Source of the DNA: Diphasiastrum complanatum
Lineage: Eukaryota; Streptophyta; Lycopodiopsida; Lycopodiales; Lycopodiaceae
Assembly: GCA_029204225.1 (NCBI GenBank)
Contig: CM055108.1
Span: forward strand, 5,831,599 to 5,895,598
DNA length: 64,000 nucleotides
Direction: 5' to 3'
Part shown: piece after piece, positions 44,020 through 55,005 of the stretch
How the letters are laid out: the number at the start of each line of letters is the position of its first letter
Numbering within the stretch: the stretch's first letter is position 1
Made by a program: the position numbers and the translations under genes
The notes under the pieces: generated by a model
Told to the model about the DNA's origin: nothing
What the model saw: only the letters and a program-made list of their open reading frames with translations
The model's database searches: none

Positions 44020-44990
44020 GGATCTGGTCCGATTGAAGCAGGCTGCCGGTTGAGATTGGATTGAATGGCCGTCGGTTGTGATTTCACTGAGGCCGTCGGT
44101 TGAGAGTTTACTGAGGGCCGTTGGTTGAGATTTAACAGTGGCCGTCAATTGAGATTTGACTGAGGGCCATCGGTTGAGATTGAACTGAATGGTCGTCGGT
44201 TGAGATTTTACTGAGGCCGTCGGTTGAGATCTAACTGAGTGTATCGGTCGAGATTTCACAGGGCTCTGTCGGTCGAGATTGGAATGAGGCTGTCGGTTGA
44301 GATTTGATGGAATACCGTCGATTGAGATCTGAGTGAAAATCGTCAGTTGAGATCTAACGCATGGCCAACGGTCAAGATTGAAATGAGGTCATCGGTTCAG
44401 ATTATACTGAGGGCCGTCGGTTGAGATCTGACTGATGGCGTCAGTTGAGATCGAACGCAGGGCCGTCAGTTGAGATCTGACTGATGGGCGTTGGTTGAGA
44501 TTTTACTGAGGGCCGTCGGTTGAGATCTAACCATATCTAGGCGAAGAACGAGGCCAGAAAGGGTATCATCATGTGACAAAACTGATTGGATAGGTGGGCG
44601 TCAGTTGAGATCTAACTGATGGCATCGGTTGAGATCGAACGTAGGGTCGTCGGTTGAGATCTGCCTGATGGTGTTGATTGAGAGCAAACGTAGGGCCGTT
44701 GGTTGAGATCTGACTGATGGGCGTCTGTTGAGATCTGATTGATGGCATCGGTTGAGATCGAACGCAGGGCCGTCGGTCGAGATTGGAATGAAGTCGTCGG
44801 TTGAGATTTTACTGATGGCCGTCGGTCGAGATTTCAATAGATTACCGTCGGTCGAGATGTAAGGGATCACCGTCGGTTGAGATCTGAGAGAGTGTGTGTC
44901 GGTTGAGATGCAATAGAATGCGTCAGTTGAGATTGGACACGAGCTCTCTGGTTGAGATTTCAACAGAGGGGGGGCTCCAGTTGAGATGTA
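44020..44990. repeat. Minisatellite array, unit about 24-27 bp, over 30 copies, in the leader of element B
   Basis: Units follow GGCCGTCGGTTGAGATCTGA plus CTGA, varying at several positions, head to tail across nearly 1 kb, with one interruption near 44540-44590. It begins about 90 bp inside the element from its PBS. On the minus strand it gives chance Leu-Asn-Arg repeats. Not a CRISPR array: spacers are absent and units diverge freely. Confidence 0.9.
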
Positions 44991-45061
44991 ATCGTGAGGG
45001 GAGGGGCGGAGCATGGACAAGGTTGCGGATTTCTGATGTAGAAGGTGTTGGAGTGAAATGG

Positions 45062-45075
45062 GCAACGACGCCAAA
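45062..45075 (-). other. Primer-binding site of element B (Asp-tRNA-like)
   Basis: On the minus strand TTTGGCGTCGTTGCCC follows the 5' LTR, differing from TGGCGCCGTTGCC by one base. Confidence 0.7.
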
Positions 45076-46231
45076 TGTTGATAGATCCCTTGATCCAGAG
45101 GATCTGTTGGTTTTTAAAATTAATTCTTTCTTACTTCTGCCTATCAACAGAGACGATGGGTTCTTCTTGAGATTGTCATTATTGTTTTAAATCCAAGATC
45201 AGGCAGAAGGGAACAGATTCTCATTGTAGTATATTTTTTGTCCTGCCTGTCAGAGGACTACTCAGGTCAAACTCTCTTGAATGCACTTACATTCATACAT
45301 ATATGCAAGCCAAGAACACTCATTCACAGATCAGAGTGCAGCCCAAATGAACATTCTGTAGATTCTACAACTACCTACTCTAAAAACGAACTGAATCAGA
45401 GCCTAAGCATTACTAACATTGAGCTACACTTGCATAAATTGACAAAACAAGAAACAAGAACTAATCTATAGCATGTTAGAAGTCCAAGAATCAAGAAACC
45501 AACCAGCCTTTTGATTCTTGGACATCCCAAGAACATCAAGAACTGGACTGTAAGAGATATGCAAGAACTACACCACAGATCCAGCCTATTTAGTTTACCT
45601 GAATGCTGGTTCCTACATTATTTCACAAACAAGAAAAGAAACTAATCCACTCTACGAAAGCAGCAAATCTAATCCACTCTACAGTCCACAACCACACACA
45701 AAAGGAGGGAAGGGCAAGATCATAAATGCATCACTCAAGAAACAAGCATGATCAAGGAGCTCAATGGATGCACCAAACTCGCGAAGGCTCTTCTCATTTC
45801 AGCATGGAGTTGATACAATTCACAAAAAGCTCTTCTACTCAAAGAGGGAGTCTCTTAAATAAGCAAGAGAGCTCCTTAGGTGCATCCTAGTGGAATTTCC
45901 ACATTTCACAAATTACAAGTGGAACAATGCTGTCCACTAGAGGTCACCATCAAAAGGTGGCTCACTCTACTTTCTTTAAGAGGGGTCTACTTGCATTTAT
46001 TACATTCGCTTAGAAATACTAGTTCCTACATGGTCATTCCATCTTCCGGGATTCACCATGAGGCTTACACATTTCTTGCATGTCTTTCCTAGCTAGTATT
46101 TCTCGGCTCTCATACTCGGCTCTCAGTCTTCATTAGTCTCATCTTCTCAGAGACCTCCTCGGTCTAAAGTGAGAGGTGCTCTTGAGTTGCTCTATCCAGG
46201 TATCTTGGAGATTTGTCAGAATAAGCCAACA
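45076..46231 (-). repeat. 5' LTR of element B
   Basis: 1156 bp, ends TGTTG/CAACA, nearly identical to 37860-39008 apart from scattered substitutions and short indels. Confidence 0.92.
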
Positions 46232-46375
46232 ATTTCTTCACTAAGTTTTGAGTTCTTTTTCAAGATCTATTCAACAGTGTTTTGTTGATTTGTTCTTTTT
46301 AAGTCACAACTTCTAAAGTCAGGACTTTAGAATTAGTAGACCTTCACTTCAAGTTCACAGTTTGGTATCAGAGCC
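46232..46375 (+). repeat. End of element E 5' LTR and its Met-tRNA PBS
   Basis: LTR sequence resumes after B and ends TTCACA at 46359. TGGTATCAGAGCC (46363-46375) is a perfect initiator-Met PBS. Confidence 0.8.
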
Positions 46376-46729
46376 AAGGTCTATTATTTTTCTTTCTTTG
46401 TGAAGTTGATGTGAGGGCCTTGTGTATTCATTCTTGAAACAAATGCCAATACACAGGACTTTGTATGTTTACTGTCGAATAGATTTCCCTTCCACTTGAT
46501 TTTTTTTTTTCTTACAAGATCTCTTTAATATTAGGGCTAATAGACTCCATTTGGGGGATCCTTGAGAATTGGATCTCCAATTTGCTTTCTATTTTAGAGA
46601 CAATACTTTGTTAATGTGAGCTTCTATCTTCCTTTTTGGAGAATGGCATTTCTCTGAATCACAGGTCTATTCGTACTTTTTGCCTTGAATTTGTGTATTT
46701 CAGGTGAATTCCAAAAACTCCAATCAAAG

Positions 46730-47594
46730 ATGGATAGCTCCTCATGAGGCTCTTCAAGCTCCTCTTCATCTATGTCGTCATCACCTCATGTTTCCTCCAA
46801 GTCAACTTCCTCTACTCGATCTAGGAAAAGGAGGTTTGCTAAGGTTGATAATAAACTTTTTAAGTTTTCTAAGTTTGATGGAGATAGTAGCAATGAAGAG
46901 AGTTTGCTTGTCTGGATTCGAAATCTTGATACTTTCTTTGAGAAAAGTAGATACTCAAATCATTCCAAGATTCGATTTGCAGCGTTACATCTAGATAAGT
47001 ATGCATCACTATGGTGGGCAGCTATGAAATCTAATCAAGAAGTTGCATCCACTTGGCATAGCTTTAAAAAGCAAATTAAAGCCCACTTTTTGCCAAAAGA
47101 ATATAAGAAAGATACTTTAGCTGCTTGGGACATCTTTAGGCAAAAGCAAAATGAGAAAGTAGTTGAGCATGTTAAGAGATTTTGGGAGTTGCTTTTGAAA
47201 GTTCAGACTTTGCATTCCATTTCCAAGAAAGAATAGAAAAGAAAGTTCTATTCGGGTTTGCATAGAAGTATACAATATGGCTTAGATATAGTACAAGCTG
47301 ATACTTTGGAACAAGTCATATATTATGCTACCAGAATTGAGCTGTAGGATAATCATTGAAATGAAAGCGGGAACAAAAGAAAGGAACCTCCCACAACTCA
47401 AAATCCAAAAGAAAAGACTCAACGCCTTTCCAAAGAACAAATGTAGGCCTATCGCAAGGAAGGAAGATGCTTCAAGTGTGGGAAAAAGGGACACCTTTTC
47501 TTCAAATGTCCACTCAAAGATGCCAAAGCTTCAAGTGCAGACAAAGGGAAGCAAGTGGCCATACAAAGCATTACAAAAAGGTAAAGACGTTAGT
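46730..47594 (+). pseudogene. gag of gypsy element E
   Basis: An ATG at 46730 starts MDSSS then TGA at codon 6; the same frame continues through a Ser-rich tract to the capsid (FDGDSSNEESLLVWIRNLDT, LDKYASLWWAAMKSN, FLPKEYKKDTLAAW). It stops at 47236 and resumes in another frame with an intact zinc knuckle CFKCGKKGHLFFKC (47468-47509). Confidence 0.82.
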
Positions 47595-48692
47595 GTGCAT
47601 GCAGGATAGAGTGGCGAAACAATTCCTTTGGTAAGCCATATTCAAGTATCAAAGCTACTAAAGAAAGCGGTATTTTCTTATTTGTTGTTTGTTCAAAGTA
47701 TGGATGATGATGTTGATGGAAATGTGCATTCTTCGGACAATAATAGAAAAGACTTTTTATTAAAGTATTCTTCTTGTTTTTCTGATGAGCTACCAAAGTC
47801 CTTACCCCCTGAAAGACCTGAAGATCATACGATAGACATTATTCCTGGAAGTTCCATACCCAATAGACCTCCCTATAGGGTAAGCCATTCTCAACAAGAA
47901 AAAATTTCTAAGCAAATTAATGACTTGTTAGGGAAAGGCCTTATAAAACCCAATAACTCCCCCTATTGCTCTCCTGTACTTTTGGTACAATCGTGCTTTA
48001 AACAAGATTACAGTTAAGAACCGTTTTCCTATTCCAAGAATAGATGACATTATGGATAAGATAAATGGATCTTTTATCTTTAGTAGAATTGATTTGACAA
48101 GTGGATATCACCAGATTAGAGTAGCACCTGAAGATATCCATAAAATTGCTTTCAGGACTAACTCTGGCCTTTATGAATTTTTAGTGGTACCATTTGGTCT
48201 TACTAATGGTCCCGCAACATTCAATAGAATGATGGAACGAATCTTTTGACCTCATAGACGTTTTGTAGGAACATTCTTTGATGATATCTTAGTCTTCAGT
48301 GCAAATGAAGAAGAACATAAAAGACATCTAGATATCGTCTTTAGAACCCTACAAGAAAACTCACTTGTCATAAAAGGCAAGAAAAGCGAATTCTTCCTAG
48401 AAAAGATACACTTTCTAGGACATATGATTTCTAAGGAAGGAATCCAAATGGACCCTTCAAAGATTAAAGCCATACAAGACTGGCCTAAACCAAGAAATAT
48501 TCATGAAGTTCGGCCTTTCCTAGGCTTATGTTCCTATTATAGAAAGTTTATTCGCTATTTTGCTCATATAGCTTCACCACTACATGAACTCACTAAGAAG
48601 AGGGTAAAATTCCATTGGTATAAGAAATTAAGGGCAAAATGCCTTTGATACTTTGAAGCATGCACTTACCAGTGGACCTGTTCTTGTCATTC
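47595..48692 (+). pseudogene. Reverse transcriptase region of gypsy element E, interrupted by element C
   Basis: The protease is reduced to a remnant; the frame then gives FSDELPKSLPPERPEDH, SIPNRPPYRVS and [12 protein letters not shown]. About 12 codons (normally KKDGSYRMCVDYR) are deleted near 47990. RT continues with [45 protein letters not shown], the catalytic FFDDILVFS (48275-48301) and FLGLCSYYRKFIRYF. It stops at the C target site after GPVLVIPD. Confidence 0.88.
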
Positions 48693-48697
48693 CCGAC

Positions 48698-49184
48698 TGT
48701 AAGAACAACCAAGTGAAGATCTACAGGATTCCAATCACATGCAAACCAAAAGGACATTTGTGGAGCATGAACCACCCAACCAATATGGAGAGGCTAGTCA
48801 ATACCCTAACCAATCCACCCCCAAGCCACAATGAAGAACACAAGAGAGGAGAGGAAACACTAGCTCAAGAATCACAATTTTCAATAGGAGGATGGGCGAG
48901 TTTCCACTAGACTTATTCTCCTCAAGATAGAGAGAATATTTCCTTTAGGATCCCCATGCAACCTAAATTGAGCTATTGATCTCCTATTCTTGCGTAAGAG
49001 CAGTCTTCACCATGCATGTGCTCCTATGTCCAATTATAGATCTGGGCCCTCATATGATTATTAGTTATTTAATACGACCATGTCCGGAATGACGTAGCAT
49101 GACTTATACCACATAAAATTGGAGTGACCGGCTATCCACGTCAGGAATAATTCCGATTCCCTTGTACAGGACATGGACATAACA
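48698..49184 (-). repeat. 3' LTR of element C
   Basis: 487 bp, matching 54177-54658 with few differences. A PPT-like run (AAGAGGGGGAAGAATG on the minus strand) adjoins it at about 49184-49200. Confidence 0.92.
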
Positions 49185-49226
49185 TTCTTCCCCCTCTTAA
49201 ACCATTTCTATCTCTAGAAATGAAAA

Positions 49227-50260
49227 CTAGGGAAATTCTTCTATGATGCTTTTGACCCTTTCCCATGAATCATCATCCTCAGTCCGTCCCTTCCACCTGA
49301 CCAAACACTCAAAGATAGAACGATTTCTCAATTGTTTATCTCTGGTTCTGAGTACCTTTTCAGGTTCCAAAGGAACACTAAGCGATGAGTCCTCCAAATG
49401 GGTAAGATCTTCCTCTGAACCCACTACTTCACCTTCATGCAAACTTAATTTCAATCGGCTTACATGAAACACTGGTGAGCCAGCACGGCGAGTTCCTACG
49501 TGTATCAATAGGCCCGCACGGCAAAACCGAACACAGCACAACGCGGAGCGCCGGGATCCGACGACAAGCGCCACGCGTTCCGACGCGCCCAAGCACGCAG
49601 TCTTGTTCTGAAGATCTAGTTCGTAAGCTAAAGAACCAATTTTCTTTATAATCCGAAACGGTCCACAATATCTCATAGACAGTTTATAATGCTTCCATGT
49701 ACTCATAGTCTTAGAGTCCTTAGGTATTCTAAGATATACCCGATCATCAACTTTAAAATCTCTGGGAGACCTTTTAAGATTGGCATAGTGCTTAGCTCTA
49801 TCATGAGCACTCCGGATACAATCACAGGCCACTTGCAACATTTCACGCATATCATGCAAGAAATCTGCAACTTTCTGGATCTTAACGGACTTTGTCTCCA
49901 CATTTACTGGAGATCTAGGTTGAAAATCGTACATCAGCATAAATGTACTATAACCAGTAGTAGAATGTTTTCTACTGTTATAAGCAAACTCAATCAAAGG
50001 AATGTAATCTTCCCGCTAAGATTGCCTGTGAGACACATAAGTTCTCAACATATTCTCCATAGTTTGATTAGTTCTCTCAGTCTGACCATCTGATTTAGGA
50101 TGATCAGAAGAACTAAAACTAAACGAGATTTCAAGCTTATGGAATACAACTGACCAAAAGTGACCTGTAAACTTAGGATTTCTATCACTAACTATATCAC
50201 TTGGTAGTCCATAAAGCCTAAATAATCTTTCCACAAAGATCTGGGCTAAATCTGAAGCCT
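49227..50260 (-). pseudogene. Integrase C-terminal half and chromodomain of element C
   Basis: Right to left: ASDLAQIFVERLFRLYGLPS, the second catalytic Asp (IVSDRNPKFTGHFW), the catalytic Glu region (HPKSDGQTERTNQTMENML), FAYNSRKHSTTGYSTFML, RDFKVDDRVYLRIPKDSK, PVFHVSRLKLSLHEG and the chromodomain (FECLVRWKGRTEDDDSWE, about 49310-49250). A stop and shift occur near 50010. The N-terminal integrase zinc finger and first Asp are missing because a deletion at about 50250-50260 fuses RNase H directly to this part. About 126 bp of GC-rich DNA is inserted before PVFHVSRL. Confidence 0.88.
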
Positions 50261-51103
50261 GAGTTTCTTGCTTTCAAATGCTATCGGCCTATCCTCCTGT
50301 AGAAGAACTGCCCCTATCGCCGAATCACTTGCGTTAGTTCGTACGACGTAAGGTAAATCAGGATTCACGATCTGTAAAACAGGAGCTGAAACAACCATTT
50401 GCTTGAGTTTCTCAAAGCATCGGTTCAATTCATCATTCCACTCAATAGGCTCGCTAGGTTGACCTCTCTTTTTCTTTTTATTGATTCTGCCTTTAGTCAA
50501 ATTATTTAAGGGTGCTGCCACTTTAGCATAATCCTCAATTGACTTACAAAAGAAAACTGTAAAACTGAGAAAAGATTTAACTTCTCTAACCGTCTTTGGT
50601 ATCGGCCAATCAAGCACTGTCTTGACCTTACTCTCATCAATCTCCAACCCACTACGGGTGAACATATGATCGAGGTACAACAACTCATGATTAAAGAACT
50701 CACATTTAGATTTCTTAGCATAGAGTTTCTCTCGTCTGAGAATATCTTAGACAGTCTTAAGATGACTCAAATGCTCCTTAAGTGTTCTAATGTAGATGAG
50801 AATATCATCTAAGAATACAACCACAAACTTCCTTAGATATGGACGAAAAAGATCATTCATCATCTATTGGAATGTAGCTGGTGCATTCGTTAACCCAAAA
50901 GGAAGCACGAGAAATTCATAGTGACCGAATCTCGTCCGAAAATCAATCTTCTGCACGTCATCCAGATGAATTCTAATCTGATGATATCTGGTTCTAAGAT
51001 CTATCTTTGTGAAGTATTTAGCTCCACCTAATCGATCTACCATATCATCCATACGAGGCAAAGGATATTTATTTTTGATAGTTACTTTATTCAACCCTTT
51101 CAC
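50246..51103 (-). pseudogene. Reverse transcriptase and start of RNase H of element C
   Basis: RT reads [44 protein letters not shown], then after a stop FLDDILIY (about 50810), HMFTRSGLEIDESKVKTVLD and the RNase H start NASDSAIGAVLLQEDRP. The RT N-terminus is missing; the protease frame runs into [11 protein letters not shown] across a deletion near 51105. RNase H ends at IAFESKKL. Confidence 0.87.
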
Positions 51104-51109
51104 AACTAC

Positions 51110-52372
51110 TTAGATGCATTTCAGATAAATCCAAAATTGGCTTAGCAAATAAAAATAAACTTCATACTGTGAATAAAAAATTTCCATTACATTAGCAAAT
51201 GAACTTGGAACTTTCACATTCCATGTCTCCAACTCTGCTCCTGAAGCTAGATATACTCGATATCTATGGTTACTGGCTTCAGTTTTGAGTCCAAGTCTCT
51301 GCACAAGACCATAGTTAATGAAATTATGAGTAGATCCACTGTCCACTAAAATACTAACTTCATGTCCATTCACAGTGCCTTTTACGAAATAAATCATTTG
51401 GCAAGAATGAAGTAGTACTGAAAGAATAATCACACTCACAATTAATTTTATTAATTTTCAGCTTAAGATTCTCTTTACCTGGCATCTCAATCACTTGAGC
51501 TGTGCCTTTCTTTCGTTCCGGATAGAATTTCATAACATGTCCAGGCTGACTGCAATGGAAACAAACATTGGTCCTTCTAGCCTTTTTCCGAGACAACTTT
51601 TTCTTTTGTCTAAATTCAGATGTAGCTTGATCCAGTTCGTCAAAATAATTTTTATTCTTATTTCCACGAACTCTTTTCTTCCCTTTTTTTTGGCTGGGTC
51701 CGAATGATCCAGACGGATTAGCCTGTAACTGCTTCCTAGATGTCAAAGCCGAGTCGTACACTTTCACGACACGAACTACATCATCAAAGGTTTGAAGCAC
51801 ATTACGCTTACACTCATTCTGATAATCTGCAGGCAGACGTAGGATAAATTGCCACAGTGCCAGTTTTGCATCGGATGAGAGGACTTTATTCCATAAATCC
51901 GTAAAATCTTGTAGGTACAAGTCTAAACTCCGAGTACCCATTTTGCGATTCACAAATCTTTGGTAAAAATCCGAGTCGTCCACAACCACAAGCAACTTTC
52001 TAAACACCTCCTTAAACTTGTCCCATGTGATAGGTTTAGGTTGTAAGTCACGCCACCACGACAAACACTCTCTATCTTTTTCTCCTCATGAATTCCGTGT
52101 AAATTAAAATAACCGATCCACTTGGTTAACTAGTCATCCACAATTTCAGGTTTCTTCTCTTTCTTCTCCCCCGAAAATGGTTAAAAGCCCAAATTCGGAG
52201 CAGACAAAGCTCTCACTTGATTTAACAGTACTTCCATTTGTTGATCACGTAAAGTGGTCCTGTTGTTTATCTCATTAAGCGCTTGGTTTAATGACTGGCA
52301 AATTTGCAGATAGGTAGGCATTGGCACCTAACCATCGAGAGCTGCATTTGCATTATCGTCTGCCATATTCAT
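51110..52372 (-). pseudogene. gag and protease of element C
   Basis: An ATG at 52372 opens MNMADDNANAALDG, with several stops up to about 52064. Then comes a capsid frame (TWDKFKEVFRKLL in decayed form, LDLYLQDFTDLWNKVL, ALWQFILRLPADYQNE), a basic tract and a zinc knuckle CFHCSQPGHVMKFY (about 51575-51535) whose last Cys is Tyr. Protease follows with VNGHEVSILVDSGSTHNFI (about 51360-51310). Confidence 0.85.
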
Positions 52373-54163
52373 TTCCTGACATGCAAAATTTGCTTAAATT
52401 AGTCGAGATCCAATCATCAACTAATAAGTGAAACGTTCAAAACCTTCATCATTGGCTGATATCATTCAGCAAGGTCTTTCACTTGTTTGAGCAAACTTTT
52501 GCGAAATCAATATCAAAACAAATTAAGCAACACCCACTTTTTTTGACCAACCACTAACTTTTACGAAAAATTGGGATTTTTGAAATCCGTTCGAAATGGA
52601 CCAACTGTGAAAATCGATTAATCAGATCGCTTTTGCATAAACACAGGCACTGCCTCAAATCGATATCATTCCGAAAGATCCTGCATGGAACGAACTCGAC
52701 ATGCACTGACTTTTTCAAAAAGTAAATTTTTTTTGTAAATAGCCTAGTTGCTAAGAAATATGCTTTTTGATCTAGAATTGCTAAAAATAGTCACATGCAA
52801 TAATTCTACTGATCAAAATCACTGGTTACACATGCAACATGCATTTTAGGATGCATACAGGTCTATCCATACATTTCCATCATCTAAGAAAGCACTATAC
52901 TGATTTACAGGCATGCATGCATTAGAACAATTTCGAAATTTTGCAAATTGTAGTTAAAAAATTGCCAAACTTCAGACGACCATAACTTAGTCTACAGGAC
53001 ACCAAATTGGTCGCTGTAAAGCATAGTACGGAGGGAGAGTGGGTCTACAAGGACTTGCCATGTCAACTTGCACCCCTGGCTTCACACGTGCGAGCATTAA
53101 ATGCCTGAAAAACAGGTAGGAGGGCGCATTTTTGTGGAGAGGTATCATCAAAAAACACATCCCAGCCAAAAAAGCCTTGGATCAGAGGTTACAAGCACTC
53201 TACTAAGGTTCATTAGAGAGGCATAGAAGCATCTAACAGGTCCAACAAGCAATCATAAGCTCAGATCATGCAAAAAATGCATTTTTGGCCTCCTTCAACA
53301 AGCAAAACTTCAATATGTTGGTGTCTAATGCACATCTATCCAAATTGGATGCATGATGGCTCAAATCAGAGGCAATCCAACATATCTTTCAGCTTGTAAC
53401 AAGAACCAACAGGTTCAGACCCCTAATTAAGAGGTATTTATGCTAAAAAATCATCAAAAATACACTATTTTTGAATGTTTTGAGCCCCCTAATGGTGTCT
53501 CATCCTTACCAAACTTCATGAAAGCTTAGGGACAGCTTCATTACATCTCTGAAAACGTCCATACCAATTCTTGTCTGAGAATTTTGAGATCATCTCCATA
53601 ATTAGTCCAAAAATCATCAAAAAACCTTGATTTTTGACCAATTTTGACCCAAATTCATGGGGGAAATCCACAAATTCGTGCCTTCAAATCCAAATCCCTG
53701 TAAATCCATTGCATGCAAGCACTAAAAGTTTTGATTCAATTCAAACATGGTTTTCATAGCCCATTTATGGTCCAAAAACCCCAATTTTTGGTCCAAAATC
53801 ATATGTGATCAACCTTTTGCTTTTCAACCAACATGCAATCATTAAATTATGTAATTAGTGACTGTAAAACATTAATTAAAATCTGGAAAATGTACTACAC
53901 CAGATCCTATAATCAATTCCTTGCAAAAACCATCAATTCTAGGTGAAAAATTCACTAAATTCATCAAAAATCCTATGATTTCCATCAAAATTCATGGAAC
54001 AAATCCACAATTATGATCTTTAGGCTGAAAGTACACCAAGGATCTGAGAATCCACCTACTTGAAATTGAATTCCAACACGTGGAAGAAGAAGCAAAGAGC
54101 TACACCAAAAGAACTGCAAAATCCAAGATCCTCAAGCTCCACCTCCTGGTAGATGTGATCCAA
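52373..54163 (-). other. Long AT-rich leader of element C
   Basis: About 1.8 kb between the PBS and gag, without coding signal or clear tandem repeat; recurrent CATCAAAAAT and CAAAAATTC phrases only. Confidence 0.6.
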
Positions 54164-54175
54164 GCTCTGATACGA
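54164..54175 (-). other. Primer-binding site of element C (Met-tRNA, one mismatch)
   Basis: Minus strand TCGTATCAGAGC, one base from TGGTATCAGAGC, one base inside the LTR. Confidence 0.75.
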
Positions 54176-54176
54176 C

Positions 54177-54658
54177 TGTAAGAACCACCAAGTGAAGATC
54201 TACATGATTCCAATCACATGCAAACCAAAAGGACATCTGTGGATCATGAACCACCCAACCAATATGGAGAGGCTAGTCAATACCCTAACCAATCCACCCC
54301 CAAGCCACAATGAAAAACACAAGAGAAGAGAGGAAACATTGGCTCAAGAATCACAATTCCCAATAGGAGGATGGGCGAGTTTCCACTAGACTTATTCTCC
54401 TCAAGAGAGAGAGAATATTCCCTTTAGGATCCCCATGCAACCTAAATTGAGCTATTGATCTCCTATTCTTGCATTTAAGTAGTCTTCACCATGCATGTGC
54501 TCCTATGTCCAATTATAGGTCTTGGGCCTCATATGATTATTAGTTATTTAATACGACCACGTCTGGAATGACGTAGCATAACTAATAACCACATACAACT
54601 GGAGTGACCGGCTATCCACGTCATAAATGATTCCCTTGTACTAGACATGGACATAACA
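54177..54658 (-). repeat. 5' LTR of element C
   Basis: 482 bp, ends TGTAAGAAC/ACATAACA, followed by the CCGAC target copy. Confidence 0.92.
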
Positions 54659-55005
54659 CCGACCTTCATAAGCCTTTCTTTGTGGAAGTGGTTGCAAGTT
54701 TAGACTGTATTGGGGAAGTCTTAAACAAAAGAAGGTCATGTTGTAGCCTTTGAAAGCAGACAACTTCAAGGGGCAGATTTACAGTATGACATTTTTGTGA
54801 AAAAGAACTTTTGGCCATTATTTATGCCCTTAAGTTATGGAAGCGCTATCTTCTAGGAAATGATTTCCTAGTTAAAACAGATCATCAAAGCCTTAGGTAC
54901 TTTCTCACCCAACAACTAATTCGAGAAAAACATCTAAAATGGGCTAACTACCTTACCACTTTCCATTTTCAGCTACTTCATCACCCAACGAGCTCGGTAA
55001 TGATG
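54659..55005 (+). pseudogene. RNase H fragment of gypsy element E, continued after element C
   Basis: Directly continues the E frame beyond C: DLHKPFFVEVVASLDCIGEV, then with shifts FVKELLAIIYALKLWKRYLL, FLVKTDHQSLRYFLTQQ and FHFQLLHHPTSS. Integrase and the 3' LTR of E are absent; homology ends at about 55005. Confidence 0.85.

Larger units (their letters stand above)
37860..46231 (-). mobile_element. Complete, pol-less LTR retrotransposon with gag and a 3' ORF (element B)
   Basis: Ends are TGTTG...CAACA, with a perfect 5-bp target duplication ATTTC (37855-37859 and 46232-46236). Order on the minus strand: 5' LTR, Asp-like PBS, tandem-repeat leader, gag with three zinc knuckles, unassigned sequence, the coiled-coil 3' ORF, PPT, 3' LTR. 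Protease, RT, RNase H and integrase are absent. Gag matches element K and the 3' ORF and LTR match element A, so K/A/B form one family. B is inserted in the 5' LTR of E. Confidence 0.9.
48698..54658 (-). mobile_element. Chromovirus-type Ty3/gypsy retrotransposon with internal deletions (element C)
   Basis: LTRs 48698-49184 and 54177-54658 with ends TGTAAGAAC...ACATAACA and a perfect target duplication CCGAC (48693-48697 and 54659-54663). It is inserted in the RT/RNase H part of E. Minus-strand order: Met-type PBS, 1.8-kb leader, gag, protease, RT, partial RNase H, partial integrase, chromodomain. Two internal deletions and a GC-rich insertion disable it, though the LTRs are close to identical. 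Confidence 0.93.

Noticed and set aside
44020-44990. Regular repeats resembling a CRISPR array
   Set aside because: Units are contiguous and diverged with no unique spacers, and the context is a plant retrotransposon leader.
44601-45074. 157-codon ORF rich in Leu-Asn-Arg and Ile-Ser-Thr-Asp repeats
   Set aside because: It is the translated minisatellite of the element B leader.
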